Assembly (NCBI RefSeq): GCF_014202935.1
Contig: NZ_JACHHX010000003.1
Span: 124,001-188,000 of the forward strand
Direction: 5' to 3'
Length of the DNA: 64,000 nt
DNA from: Rehaibacterium terrae
Lineage (GTDB): Bacteria > Pseudomonadota > Gammaproteobacteria > Xanthomonadales > Xanthomonadaceae
The translations under genes were made by a program, and so were the position numbers. This document shows positions 16,547 to 25,002 of the stretch, in pieces. Numbering within the stretch: position 1 is the first letter of the stretch; the number at the start of each line of letters is the position of its first letter. Under the pieces are notes generated by a model that saw only the letters and a list, made by a program, of their open reading frames with translations, searched no databases and was not told the origin of the DNA.

Positions 16547-17896
16547 ATGAGCCGCAAGACCCGTGTCTCCGGCGTCGGCCTGATGGTCCTCGCCGCACTC
16601 TCCGCGCCGGCCTGGGCCGGCAAGCGTGACCTCGGGCGCGATGTGCTCGCCCCCGGCGACGGCTGGGCTGCGGCCGGGCCCGGCACCACCGGCGGCGCCG
16701 CCGCCGGTCCGCACCAGGTCTATGTCGTCGGCAACCGCCGCGAGCTGATCGCCGCGCTCAACGACGGCGTCCCGTCGTCGACCTCGCCGGCCAACCCGTC
16801 GGCCGCGCCGAAGATCATCTACGTCGATGGCATCATCGACGCCAACGTCGACGACGCCAACAACCCACTGGGTTGTGACGACTACGCGGCGGGCACCGGT
16901 TACTCGCTCGCGGCCTACCTCGAGGCCTACGATCCCGAGACTTGGGGGCGTGAGGTCCGGCCGAGCGGGCCGCTCGAGGACGCGCGCATCGTCGCCCGCA
17001 ATCGTCAGCAGGCGCGGGTGCGGATCCGCATCGGCTCCAACACGACCATCGTCGGAGTCGGCAAGGAGGCCACCATCCGTGGTGCCTGGTTCGACCTGCG
17101 CGGTGCTTCCACGACTAATCGTCGCGGCAACATCATCATCCGCAACCTCACCTTCGAGGACACCTTCGACTGCTTTCCGGCCTGGGATCCGCTCGACGGC
17201 GCGGCCGGCAACTGGAATGCCCAGTACGATGCGATTTCGCTGCGCGATGTCGACAACGTCTGGATCGACCACAACCGTTTTCGCAACGTGACCACGGCCG
17301 ATGACCTGCTGCCGACCCACTTCGGCCGCAAGTACCAGGTGCACGACGGACAGATCGACATCACCAACACCTCGGATCTGGTCACGGTGTCGTGGAACCG
17401 CTTCGAGCGGCATGACAAGCTGATGCTGATCGGCTCTTCCGACAGCGCGGTCGCCGACCGCGGACGGCTGCGGGTGACACTGCACCACAATCTCTTCGAC
17501 GACATCGGCCAGCGTGCGCCGCGGGTGCGCTTCGGGCAGGTGCATCTGTACAACAACTACTACCGGATCCGCGACCCGGCCAACTACAGCTTCAGCTGGG
17601 GTGTCGGCATCGAATCGCAGATCTTCGCCGAGGGAAATTTCTTCTTCAGCGATCACGCGGTGACGCCGGACCGGTTCATTGCGGTATTCCGCGGCACCGC
17701 CCTGACCACCGTTGGCAACCTGCACACCGGCGTGCCGGCGCGGCGGCCGGTGGACATAGTCGCCGCCTACAACGCGGTCAACGATCCGCCGCTCGGCAAT
17801 GACGCGGGCTGGACGCCGACCCTCGCGGCCGGGCTGCAACCGGCCTGGGTGGTGCCGCAGACCGTGTTGAGCAAGGCGGGGCCGATGGACTGGTAG
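16547..17896 (+). CDS. Secreted pectate lyase, polysaccharide lyase family 1
   Basis: A 449-residue enzyme with a signal peptide (MSRKTRVSGVGLMVLAALSAPAWAG), preceded by GGGAGGGA. PL1 hallmarks are the asparagine-ladder beta-helix (NIIIRNLTFED), the vWiDH signature in VDNVWIDHNRFRN, DGQIDITNTSDLVTVSWNRF, and the catalytic arginine in QRAPRVRFGQVHLYNNYY. The family cleaves polygalacturonate by calcium-dependent beta-elimination, giving 4,5-unsaturated oligogalacturonides. It lies 77 bp after the receptor, behind a terminator hairpin. It is probably periplasmic or secreted. Confidence 0.93.
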   Translation: MSRKTRVSGVGLMVLAALSAPAWAGKRDLGRDVLAPGDGWAAAGPGTTGGAAAGPHQVYVVGNRRELIAALNDGVPSSTSPANPSAAPKIIYVDGIIDANVDDANNPLGCDDYAAGTGYSLAAYLEAYDPETWGREVRPSGPLEDARIVARNRQQARVRIRIGSNTTIVGVGKEATIRGAWFDLRGASTTNRRGNIIIRNLTFEDTFDCFPAWDPLDGAAGNWNAQYDAISLRDVDNVWIDHNRFRNVTTADDLLPTHFGRKYQVHDGQIDITNTSDLVTVSWNRFERHDKLMLIGSSDSAVADRGRLRVTLHHNLFDDIGQRAPRVRFGQVHLYNNYYRIRDPANYSFSWGVGIESQIFAEGNFFFSDHAVTPDRFIAVFRGTALTTVGNLHTGVPARRPVDIVAAYNAVNDPPLGNDAGWTPTLAAGLQPAWVVPQTVLSKAGPMDW

Positions 17897-17939
17897 CCGG
17901 ACATGTCGCGCCGGTCATGGCCGCCGAACGGCCGGTCGG

Positions 17940-19592
17940 CTACAGGGTGCCGCGCTGGACGAACGGCGCCCGGCGCCACAGCTCGCGCTCGCCGCCGCGC
18001 GGGTCGTGCGCGAGCCGGGTTTCGGTGTCGAACAGCAGTGTTTCGCGGTGCGCGAGCGAGTAGGGCGGCCAGGCTGGGATGCCGGCGTGGTTCGGGTTGC
18101 CGGAGCGTGCGAACGCAAGCAGCGCCTCGCTCATGCGCTCGGCGAGCCTGCGCGCCCCGGCGCCGTCGCCGCTGCGCGCGCCGGCCCGGCCGGTGTTGTC
18201 GAACACCAGCGCGATGTCCAGGGTGTGGAAGGCGCCGAGTTCGGGCTCCAGCGGCGAGGCCCAGTCGAGCTGGTAGGCCCAGGTCGGCGCGACGTCGGCG
18301 CCGGCCTGCCGCGCGCGTGCCTCGAGCTCCTCGACCGCGCCACGCCACGAGCGGCCCGCCGTGGTCGCAGCGAAGAACACCTCGGACGGTGTGTAATGCG
18401 GATGGAGCCGGCGGTACTCGGCGATCACCTGATCGACCGGCAGATCGACGTACTGCTCGCGTTCGAGCCGGGCCGGCAGCGTGTCCCAGCACAACGTGAA
18501 ATTCGCCGGGTCCCCGCCGAGCAGGGCGCGGGTCTCGTCGCGGGTGTTGCCGATCACCATCGGAACCGCCGCCGACTGCGCCGGTGCATCGGGCCAGAAC
18601 GGGTGCCGTTGCAGCACCGTGCCATCGAGCACCGGGCCGAAGTAGAGGGTGGTGTCCTCGACCCAGGAGGGGTCGTGGGCCGCGCTCGCTTCCAGCAGAC
18701 GCTCGGCCGGCAGGGTGCGCAGGGTTGGGAGGTCGTCCGGGCCGAAGCCGAGCGCCCCGAGAAAGCGCAGGGCACGTCGGGTTGCCGCACGTGGCCCGGC
18801 GGCGGTGACCTGCTGCCCGCTCATGGTCCAGGCGCGGTGGAACAGCCCGGCTGCGGCTGGCATCGCCATCAAGGTGGCGATCTTGGCGCCGCCGCCGGAC
18901 TGGCCGAACACGGTGACGTTGCCGGGATCGCCGCCGAATTCGCGCGCGTGCTGCCGCACCCATTGCAGTGCCTGCACCAGGTCGAGTTGGCCGACGTTGC
19001 CCGAGCTGGCGAGCTCCGGTCCGCCGAGTCGGCCCAGGTAGAGGTAACCGAAGGCATTCAGACGGTGGTTGACGGTGACCACGACCACGTCGCCGCGCCG
19101 GCACAGGTTGCCGCCGTCGTAGAGCGGATCGCTGCACGAGCCGGTGTTGTAGCCGCCGCCGTGGATGTAGACGAGCACGGGCCGCTTCGCATCGTCGCGC
19201 AGGCCGGGCGTCCACACGTTGAGGAACAGGCAATTCTCGCAACCCGGCCCCTCAGCGCCGCGCTGCGGCGCCACGGCACCGTAAGCGGTCGCCTCGCGCA
19301 CGCCTTGCCACGGCACTTCCGGCCGTGCAGGCTGGAAGCGCCGCGGCGCGGTGTCGGCCCCGTAGGGGATGCCGCGGAACACGTGCACGCCGTCTTCGAT
19401 CGTGCCGCGGATGCGGCCGCTGCGCGTGCTCGCGAGCGTCGTGCGCGGCATGGCGGCGTGTGCGCCGAATGGCAGCGTTGCCACGAGCAGGCCGGCGCCG
19501 AGTGCGGTGCCCTGGTGCAGGAACTCGCGGCGGGTGGGGGACTGCAGCGGGGCGCGGCTGGCAGGAGGCTTGGGCGGACTCATCCTCGTCAT
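17940..19592 (-). CDS. Exported type-B carboxylesterase
   Basis: A 550-residue alpha/beta hydrolase. The N-terminus has a twin-arginine-like signal (TRREFLHQGTALGAGLLVAT, then LPFGAHA). Type-B carboxylesterase features are FRGIPYGADTAPRRFQPARP, CENCLFLNVWTP, the oxyanion loop VYIHGGGYNTGS, the nucleophile elbow VFGQSGGGAKIATLMAM and a histidine region GAFHTLDIALVFDN. A start at 19583 (MSPPKPPAS) is possible. It converges on the pectate lyase and lies between two lyase genes. No CE8 pectin methylesterase is present, so this enzyme might remove methyl or acetyl groups from pectin; that is inference only. Confidence 0.85.
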   Translation of the reverse strand: MTRMSPPKPPASRAPLQSPTRREFLHQGTALGAGLLVATLPFGAHAAMPRTTLASTRSGRIRGTIEDGVHVFRGIPYGADTAPRRFQPARPEVPWQGVREATAYGAVAPQRGAEGPGCENCLFLNVWTPGLRDDAKRPVLVYIHGGGYNTGSCSDPLYDGGNLCRRGDVVVVTVNHRLNAFGYLYLGRLGGPELASSGNVGQLDLVQALQWVRQHAREFGGDPGNVTVFGQSGGGAKIATLMAMPAAAGLFHRAWTMSGQQVTAAGPRAATRRALRFLGALGFGPDDLPTLRTLPAERLLEASAAHDPSWVEDTTLYFGPVLDGTVLQRHPFWPDAPAQSAAVPMVIGNTRDETRALLGGDPANFTLCWDTLPARLEREQYVDLPVDQVIAEYRRLHPHYTPSEVFFAATTAGRSWRGAVEELEARARQAGADVAPTWAYQLDWASPLEPELGAFHTLDIALVFDNTGRAGARSGDGAGARRLAERMSEALLAFARSGNPNHAGIPAWPPYSLAHRETLLFDTETRLAHDPRGGERELWRRAPFVQRGTL

Positions 19593-19752
19593 CGCTCGCG
19601 TGTGGGGTGCGGGTTCGGCCGATTCGCGGCGGGGAGGTCCCGCCCGCCCGTCCGCGCCTTCCCTCCGGATCGGGGCCGGGGTCGGTTCCGCCCTCGCGGG
19701 AATGCCGACCCCGAAGCACAGCCCCTGTTCCCAGCTCGTGCCCGCCAGGCAC

Positions 19753-21111
19753 TCATGCCGGCGGCGGCCGCCGCGGCAACTCCTTCAGCGGCTCCATGGT
19801 GTCGAGGTCCCAATCGGCCTCGACGAACGGCGCGCGCACCTCGGGCACCACTGGGTAGCCGCCGACCTCCTCTTCGCTGTCGATGATCGTGCCGCGGCCC
19901 TCGATCACGTTGGCGACGATGCGGCGGTCGATGTCGTCGCGGTCCCATGGACGCGCGCCGGCATGCAGGATCACGTGGTCCTGGACCTGCTCGGCGCGCA
20001 GCAGGCGCACGCCGAACGGCAGCACGGGTGCCCGGCGCAGCCGGTTGAGTCGGATCGGTGCGGTCGTGTAGCGGCCGATCTGCGGAATCGATCGACCGAT
20101 GCGGTCCACGGCGATGTTGTCCTCCATGTACAGGTCGAGGTCGCCGGAGCCCCCGATCATGAACAAGGCCAGGTCCTCAGTGGAAGGACCGGCCCGCATG
20201 ACGTTGCCGCGGATCGACATCAGCCCGGTCTGGTACTCGCGCCCGGCCCACTCCTCGGCGATCAGGTTGTAGTGGATGGCGCGCTGGCCCGGGTCGTAAA
20301 TCAGGTTGTTGATCACCTGCCCGCGCACACCACCCTTGAACAGCGGGCTGCGTTCGTAATTGTGCGCATAGAGGTTGCCCACGATCAGGATGTCGGTGAC
20401 GTTGTCGTGGATCAGCGAGCCTTTGGAATGTTCGCCCTTTGCGTGGGTGGAGTGCGCCAGGCCTTCGGCGATGATGTTGTTGCTGAAGGTGATCCGGTGC
20501 GAGGTGCCGGCGCGCCACTGCTCCGGGGTGTCGCCGATGAAGCGGGTGCCGGATGCGGAAAGGTTCTCGTCGGTGGCCCAGGTCAGCGAGTTGTTGTCGA
20601 TGATCACGTCACGGGCACCGGCCACGGTGGTGATGGCGTCGAAGTCGATGCCGGCGCCCTTGCGCAGCCCGCCCTCGCCGGGGCGGATGCGGATGTGCCG
20701 GATCACCACGTCGTGGGTGGCGATGACCAGGCCGCCCCGGATCAGGGTGACGCCTGGCGATGGTGCCGTCTGGCCGGCGATGGTCAGGTAGGGCTGGTCG
20801 ATGCGGATCTCGCGCAGGCCCAGGTCGATCACCCCGGCCACCTCGAACACGACGATGCGCGGCCCCGGCGTGCGCAGGGCTTCGAGCAGCGAGCCCGGGC
20901 CGTCCGCGCGCAGGGTGGTGACGCGCAGGATCTGGCCGCCGCGCCCGCCCGGGGTGTGCGCGGCCCAGCCCTGGGCGCCAGGGAAGGCCGTCTTGCGCGC
21001 GCCGTCGGCGGCGTGTGCCAGGCCGCCGACGGCCAGCATGCCGGCGACCAGCAGGGAGCCGAGGAGGCGACGACCGATGCCGGCCGCCCGATAGGCGAGT
21101 GTGGATTGCAT
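19753..21111 (-). CDS. Secreted pectate lyase-like protein (PL1, pectate trisaccharide-lyase type)
   Basis: A 452-residue protein from ATG 21111, preceded by GGGAGGG, with signal peptide GRRLLGSLLVAGMLAVGGLA. The mature start FPGAQGWAAHTPGGRGGQIL, followed by LRVTTLRADGPGSLLEALRT, is typical of this PL1 subgroup. The beta-helix is rich in Asn (DVIIDNNSLTWATDENLSAS, ITFSNNIIAEGL, VINNLIYDPGQRAIHYN). Its reaction would be calcium-dependent cleavage of polygalacturonate. It differs clearly from the 16547 lyase, so the pair may act endo and exo. It is divergent from the hydratase-TRAP operon, with a shared promoter region containing an operator. Confidence 0.88.
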   Translation of the reverse strand: MQSTLAYRAAGIGRRLLGSLLVAGMLAVGGLAHAADGARKTAFPGAQGWAAHTPGGRGGQILRVTTLRADGPGSLLEALRTPGPRIVVFEVAGVIDLGLREIRIDQPYLTIAGQTAPSPGVTLIRGGLVIATHDVVIRHIRIRPGEGGLRKGAGIDFDAITTVAGARDVIIDNNSLTWATDENLSASGTRFIGDTPEQWRAGTSHRITFSNNIIAEGLAHSTHAKGEHSKGSLIHDNVTDILIVGNLYAHNYERSPLFKGGVRGQVINNLIYDPGQRAIHYNLIAEEWAGREYQTGLMSIRGNVMRAGPSTEDLALFMIGGSGDLDLYMEDNIAVDRIGRSIPQIGRYTTAPIRLNRLRRAPVLPFGVRLLRAEQVQDHVILHAGARPWDRDDIDRRIVANVIEGRGTIIDSEEEVGGYPVVPEVRAPFVEADWDLDTMEPLKELPRRPPPA

Positions 21112-21177
21112 GGGCCCTCCCAAGGTGGTTCCGCGCGACAGGCCGCATTCTCGGCGACGGCTTTGCCGCACTGCACA

Positions 21178-21206
21178 TTGCCAATGACACCGGTTTACCA
21201 TATACA
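21178..21206 (+). promoter_or_regulatory. Promoter with operator inside the spacer, driving the hydratase-TRAP operon
   Basis: TTGCCA (21178-21183), a 17-bp spacer, then TATACA (21201-21206). The decamer TGACACCGGT (21185-21194) fills the spacer, where a bound repressor would block RNA polymerase. The site also lies 74 bp upstream of the divergent lyase start, so it could control both directions. Confidence 0.6.
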
Positions 21207-21273
21207 CCGACCCAAGCCCCTGTCGATGCGCACTGCAACAAACCGGCGGCGGGACCTGAACGGAGACGCAGTC

Positions 21274-22125
21274 TTGAGCACGACCACCCGCGATACCGGG
21301 GCCGCGCCGCCGGAACTGGCGCAGATCGCCGCCCGCTTCGTCGCCGCGCGCCGGCGGGGTGAGGTGTTGGCGGAGTTTCCGGGGACGATTCCGTGCGACC
21401 TGGAGACCGCCTACTGGGTTCAGGATCTCGCCATCGCGCAGTGGCCCGACCGACTGGTCGGCTGGAAGGTCGGCTACATTGCACCCGAACGGCGCGACGG
21501 CTCCGGCGACGATCGCCTGCTCGGCCCGATGTTCGCTCGCGCGCTCTGGCATGCCACTGGCGACATCTTGCCGGTGCCGGTGTTCGCCGGTGGCTTTGCC
21601 GCGATCGAGGCCGAGTACGTGCTGCAGCTCGCCGTCGATGCCCCTGCCGGCAAGTTGGACTGGACTCCCGAAGAGGCTGCCGCGCTGCCGGCGACCCTGT
21701 GGTTGGGCGTCGAGATCGCCAGCAGCCCGCTGGCGACGATCAACGCGCTCGGGCCCTGCGCAGTGGTCTCGGACTTCGGCAACCACAATGGCCTGGTGCT
21801 AGGCCCGCAGATCCGTGACTGGCAGCGGCTCGACGAGGCCAGCCTGCGGGCCGAGACCTGGATCGACGGCGTCCACGTCGGCAGTGGCGGCGCCGGCCGC
21901 CTGCCCGGCGGCTTGCGCGCGGCCTATGCTTTCGCCCTGACGCGCTCAGCGCGACGCGGCCGGCCGCTGAAGGCCGGCGAGCTGATCGCCACCGGCAACG
22001 CCACCGGCATCCACGAGATCCGCGTCGGCCAGCGCGCGCGGGTGCGCTTCCTCGGGCTGGCCGACATCGAGTGCGAGGCGCGGCCGGCGTTGCCTTCGCC
22101 TGCCGACGGAGAGCAGGGCGCATGA
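21274..22125 (+). CDS. 2-keto-4-pentenoate hydratase / fumarylacetoacetase-fold enzyme
   Basis: A 283-residue protein. TTG 21274 is preferred because GGAG lies nine bases upstream; ATG 21226 in frame has no ribosome site. The fold is shown by DRLVGWKVGYIAPERR, the metal-ligand motif FAAIEAEYVLQLAV, WLGVEIASSPLATINALGP, VSDFGNHNGLVLG and AGELIATGNATGIHEIRVGQ. Relatives hydrate, decarboxylate or cleave 2-keto acids using Mg2+. Its stop overlaps the dctP start (ATGA), so it is translationally coupled to the TRAP transporter. It is not part of the textbook pectin pathway; it may act on an unsaturated uronate or keto-acid by-product. Confidence 0.8.
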   Translation: MSTTTRDTGAAPPELAQIAARFVAARRRGEVLAEFPGTIPCDLETAYWVQDLAIAQWPDRLVGWKVGYIAPERRDGSGDDRLLGPMFARALWHATGDILPVPVFAGGFAAIEAEYVLQLAVDAPAGKLDWTPEEAAALPATLWLGVEIASSPLATINALGPCAVVSDFGNHNGLVLGPQIRDWQRLDEASLRAETWIDGVHVGSGGAGRLPGGLRAAYAFALTRSARRGRPLKAGELIATGNATGIHEIRVGQRARVRFLGLADIECEARPALPSPADGEQGA

Positions 22126-23114
22126 GCAGTCGTCGCCGGTTCCTGCTTGCCGGGCTCGGAGCCGCCTGTGCGCTGCCGTTTGCCGGCCGCGCCTGGGAGC
22201 CGGCGCCGATGCGCGTGCTCACCGCCACCGATGTGCATGTGCGCGACTACCCGACGGTGGCGGCCGTGCGCTGGATCGGCGAGCAGTTGACACGGGAAAC
22301 CGGCGGCCGGCTCGGCCTGCGCGTGTACCACGGTGGTCAGCTCGGCCGCGAGTCGGACGCGATCGACATGGCACGCTTCGGTGCCATCGACATCGTACGT
22401 GTCTACTCGGGTGCGCTGAACAACGCCTTTCCGCTGACCCAGGCGCTGTGCCTGCCCTACGTGTTCGACTCGGTCGCGCACATGCGCCGGGTGATCGACG
22501 GCGAGGTCGGCACGGCGGTGCTGCGCGGCTTCGAGGCGCGCGGCCTGGTCGGCCTGGCGATCTACGACAGCGGTGCGCGCTGTTTTTACAACACCCGCCG
22601 ACCTCTGCATACCCCGGCCGATCTGCACGGATTGAAGTTCCGCGCGCCGCCCTCGGACATCTTCATCCGCATGCTGCGCCTGTTCGGTGCCAATCCGACA
22701 CCGCTGTCGTTCGGCGAGGTGTTCTCGGCGCTGGAGACCCGGCTGATCGACGGTGCCGAGAACAACATGCGCAGCTTTCACTCCAGCCGCCAGTTCGAGG
22801 TCGCCCGCTACTGGTCGCAGACCGAACACTCCTACGCACCCGACGTGCTGCTGATCTCGCGGCGCAGCTTCGAGGCGCTCGCCCCCGACGAGCGCGCCTT
22901 GCTGCTCGACACCGCGCGGCGCTCGGTGGCGGTGATGCGGCGGCTTTGGGACGAGTCCGAGGCCGCCGCCCGCCAGGCCGTGATCGACGCCGGCGTGCAC
23001 ATCAACACCGTCGACATGGTGGCCTTCGCGCAGGCCGCGCAGCCGCTGCTCGACGACCACCTGCGCCGGCCGGGGATCGCCGAGCTGTACCGTCGCATCC
23101 GCGACCTCGCCTGA
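22122..23114 (+). CDS. dctP: TRAP transporter substrate-binding protein (DctP family)
   Basis: A 330-residue periplasmic binding protein with a signal sequence beginning SSRRRFLLAGLGAACALPFA (twin-arginine-like RRRFL). DctP features are LGLRVYHGGQLGRESDAIDM, AQALCLPYVF-like TQALCLPYVFDSVAHMRRVI, DLHGLKFRAPPSDIFIRMLR with the conserved carboxylate-binding arginine, and FSALETRLIDGAENN. The family binds organic acids including uronates. Genes for both membrane subunits follow, and the hydratase-like gene overlaps upstream. Uptake of galacturonate, unsaturated galacturonide products or KDG-like acids is inferred from the locus. Confidence 0.93.
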   Translation: MSSRRRFLLAGLGAACALPFAGRAWEPAPMRVLTATDVHVRDYPTVAAVRWIGEQLTRETGGRLGLRVYHGGQLGRESDAIDMARFGAIDIVRVYSGALNNAFPLTQALCLPYVFDSVAHMRRVIDGEVGTAVLRGFEARGLVGLAIYDSGARCFYNTRRPLHTPADLHGLKFRAPPSDIFIRMLRLFGANPTPLSFGEVFSALETRLIDGAENNMRSFHSSRQFEVARYWSQTEHSYAPDVLLISRRSFEALAPDERALLLDTARRSVAVMRRLWDESEAAARQAVIDAGVHINTVDMVAFAQAAQPLLDDHLRRPGIAELYRRIRDLA

Positions 23115-23133
23115 CCTGCGCCCACGAGCCCAG

Positions 23134-23655
23134 ATGACCGACACCGCCTCCGCCACCCCCGACCGCGACGCCCTCGGTCGCGCCCTCGACATGCTGGCAC
23201 GGCTGGCCATCGCGCTCGCCGCCGCCGCCCTGCTCGGCCTGGTCGTGGTGCAGGGCTGGCAGGTTTTCGCCCGCTACCTGCTCAATGCCTCGCCGAGCTG
23301 GACCGAGCCGGTCACGCTGCTGCTGCTGGCCACGGCGATGGGCTTCGGCGCCGCGGCCGGCGTGCGCGACAACCGTCACTTCGGCTTCTTCCTGCTGGCC
23401 GAGGCGGCCGGCCCGCGCGGACGCCGGCTGTTCGAGCTGCTCGGCGCGGCGGTGATGCTGCTGCTCGGCATGGCGATCGCCGGCTGGAGCGCGCGACTGC
23501 TGCTCGACGGCTGGGACGTGCGGCTGGCCGGCGCGCCGTTGCCTCAGAGCATCAATTTCCTGCCACTCGCGCTCGGCGGCGCGCTGATCGCGCTGTTCGC
23601 GCTCGACCGGCTGCGGCGGGCATGGCGTCCACGCGCCGCGGCCGGGGAGGGCTGA
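23134..23655 (+). CDS. dctQ: TRAP transporter small membrane subunit (DctQ family)
   Basis: A 173-residue protein with four hydrophobic segments: LAIALAAAALLGLVVVQGWQ, PVTLLLLATAMGFGAAAGV, FELLGAAVMLLLGMAIAGW and FLPLALGGALIALFAL. The family feature VFARYLLNASPSWTEP after the first segment is present, followed by DNRHFGFFLL. DctQ pairs with DctM in the inner membrane. It lies 19 bp after dctP and three bases before dctM, clearly in one operon. Confidence 0.92.
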   Translation: MTDTASATPDRDALGRALDMLARLAIALAAAALLGLVVVQGWQVFARYLLNASPSWTEPVTLLLLATAMGFGAAAGVRDNRHFGFFLLAEAAGPRGRRLFELLGAAVMLLLGMAIAGWSARLLLDGWDVRLAGAPLPQSINFLPLALGGALIALFALDRLRRAWRPRAAAGEG

Positions 23656-23658
23656 GCG

Positions 23659-24942
23659 ATGGCCACGGCGATCCTCTTCCTGGTCTTCGCCGTACTGCTG
23701 CTGGCCGGCGTGCCGGTGGCCTTCTCGCTCGCGGCCGCCGCACTGGCCACCCTGGTCTACCTCGATCTGCCGCTGGTGGTGCTGGTGCAGCAGCTCGGCG
23801 CCGGCATCGGCTCGGCCACGCTGATCGCGATCCCGTTGTTCATCTTCGCAGGCGAGATCATGCTGCGCGGTGGCATCTCCGAGCGGCTGATCGGCCTGGC
23901 GGCGGCGCTGGTCGGCCGGCTGCGTGGCGGGCTCGGCCAGGTCAGTGTGCTGTCCTCGCTGTTCTTCGGCGGCGTGTCCGGCTCCGCGATCGCCGACGTC
24001 TCGGCGGTCGGCGGCACGATGATTCCGCAGATGGTCAAGCGTGGCTACGACCGCGACTACGCTGTCAATGTCAGCATCACCGCCGCGCTGGTCGCGCTGC
24101 TGGTGCCGCCCTCGCACAACCTGATCCTGTACTCGGCCGCGGCCGGCGGCGGCATCTCGATCATCGAACTGTTCGCGGCCGGCATCGTGCCAGCGCTGAT
24201 GATGACGGTGGCGATCATGTTCACCGGCTGGGCGGTGGCGCGCCGGCGCGGCTACGGCACCGAGGCCTTCCCCGGCTTCCATGCCGTGCTGGTGCGGCTG
24301 GTGGCGGCACTCCCGGGCCTCGGCCTGGTGGTGCTGATCTTCGTCGGCATCCGCGCCGGCATCTTCACCGCGGTCGAGAGCGCGGCGATGGCGGTGCTGT
24401 ACGCGCTCGCCGTCACCGCGCTGATCTACCGCGGCATGGGCGTGCGCACCTTCCTGGATACCGTGGTGCACGCGGCGCGCACCACCGGTGCGATCCTGTT
24501 CGTGATCGCGTCGGCGGCGGCATTCGGCTGGCTGCTGGCCTACCTGCAGGTACCGGCGGCGGCGGTCGAGCTGCTGCAGGCGGTCGCAAGCGACCGACTG
24601 ACTGTGCTGCTGCTGATCATCCTGCTGCTGCTGGCGCTGGGCACCTTCATGGATCTGGCGCCGATGATCCTGATCTGCACGCCAATCTTCCTGCCGGTGG
24701 CGCGCGCCTACGGCATCGATCCGGTGCACTTCGGCCTGGTGCTGGTGCTCACCGGCGGCATTGGCCTGGTGACCCCGCCGGTCGGCTCGGTGCTGTTCAT
24801 CGGCACAGCGATCGGCAAGATCGGCGTCGGCGAATGCATGCGCACGATCTGGCCGTTCTGGCTTGCTGCACTGGGTGTGCTGCTGATCGTGGCCTTCTTC
24901 CCCGGGTTGTCGCTCTGGCTGCCGGGGCTGTTGCGGCCGTGA
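23659..24942 (+). CDS. dctM: TRAP transporter large membrane subunit (DctM family)
   Basis: A 427-residue inner-membrane protein with about 12 hydrophobic segments. It forms the translocation channel and uses a sodium gradient. Typical features are FAVLLLAGVPVAFSLAAAAL, TLIAIPLFIFAGEIMLRGGI, SSLFFGGVSGSAIADVSAVG followed by GTMIPQMVKRGYDRDYA, LLVPPSHNLILYSAAAGGGI, and near the end GGIGLVTPPVGSVLFIGTAI. It is the last gene of the hydratase-dctPQM operon. The LacI regulator follows 60 bp later with its own -10-like TAGAAT (24969-24974). Confidence 0.95.
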   Translation: MATAILFLVFAVLLLAGVPVAFSLAAAALATLVYLDLPLVVLVQQLGAGIGSATLIAIPLFIFAGEIMLRGGISERLIGLAAALVGRLRGGLGQVSVLSSLFFGGVSGSAIADVSAVGGTMIPQMVKRGYDRDYAVNVSITAALVALLVPPSHNLILYSAAAGGGISIIELFAAGIVPALMMTVAIMFTGWAVARRRGYGTEAFPGFHAVLVRLVAALPGLGLVVLIFVGIRAGIFTAVESAAMAVLYALAVTALIYRGMGVRTFLDTVVHAARTTGAILFVIASAAAFGWLLAYLQVPAAAVELLQAVASDRLTVLLLIILLLLALGTFMDLAPMILICTPIFLPVARAYGIDPVHFGLVLVLTGGIGLVTPPVGSVLFIGTAIGKIGVGECMRTIWPFWLAALGVLLIVAFFPGLSLWLPGLLRP

Positions 24943-25002
24943 CCGGCGCCGGGCGTCGGTGCGGACGCTAGAATCGGACGCCCAGCTCTCCACGGACCGG
25001 CC

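Noticed and set aside
16880-16905. CACCGGTT inside the first pectate lyase as a further operator
   Set aside because: It lies within coding sequence, lacks the TGA half of the motif and is explained by codon choice.
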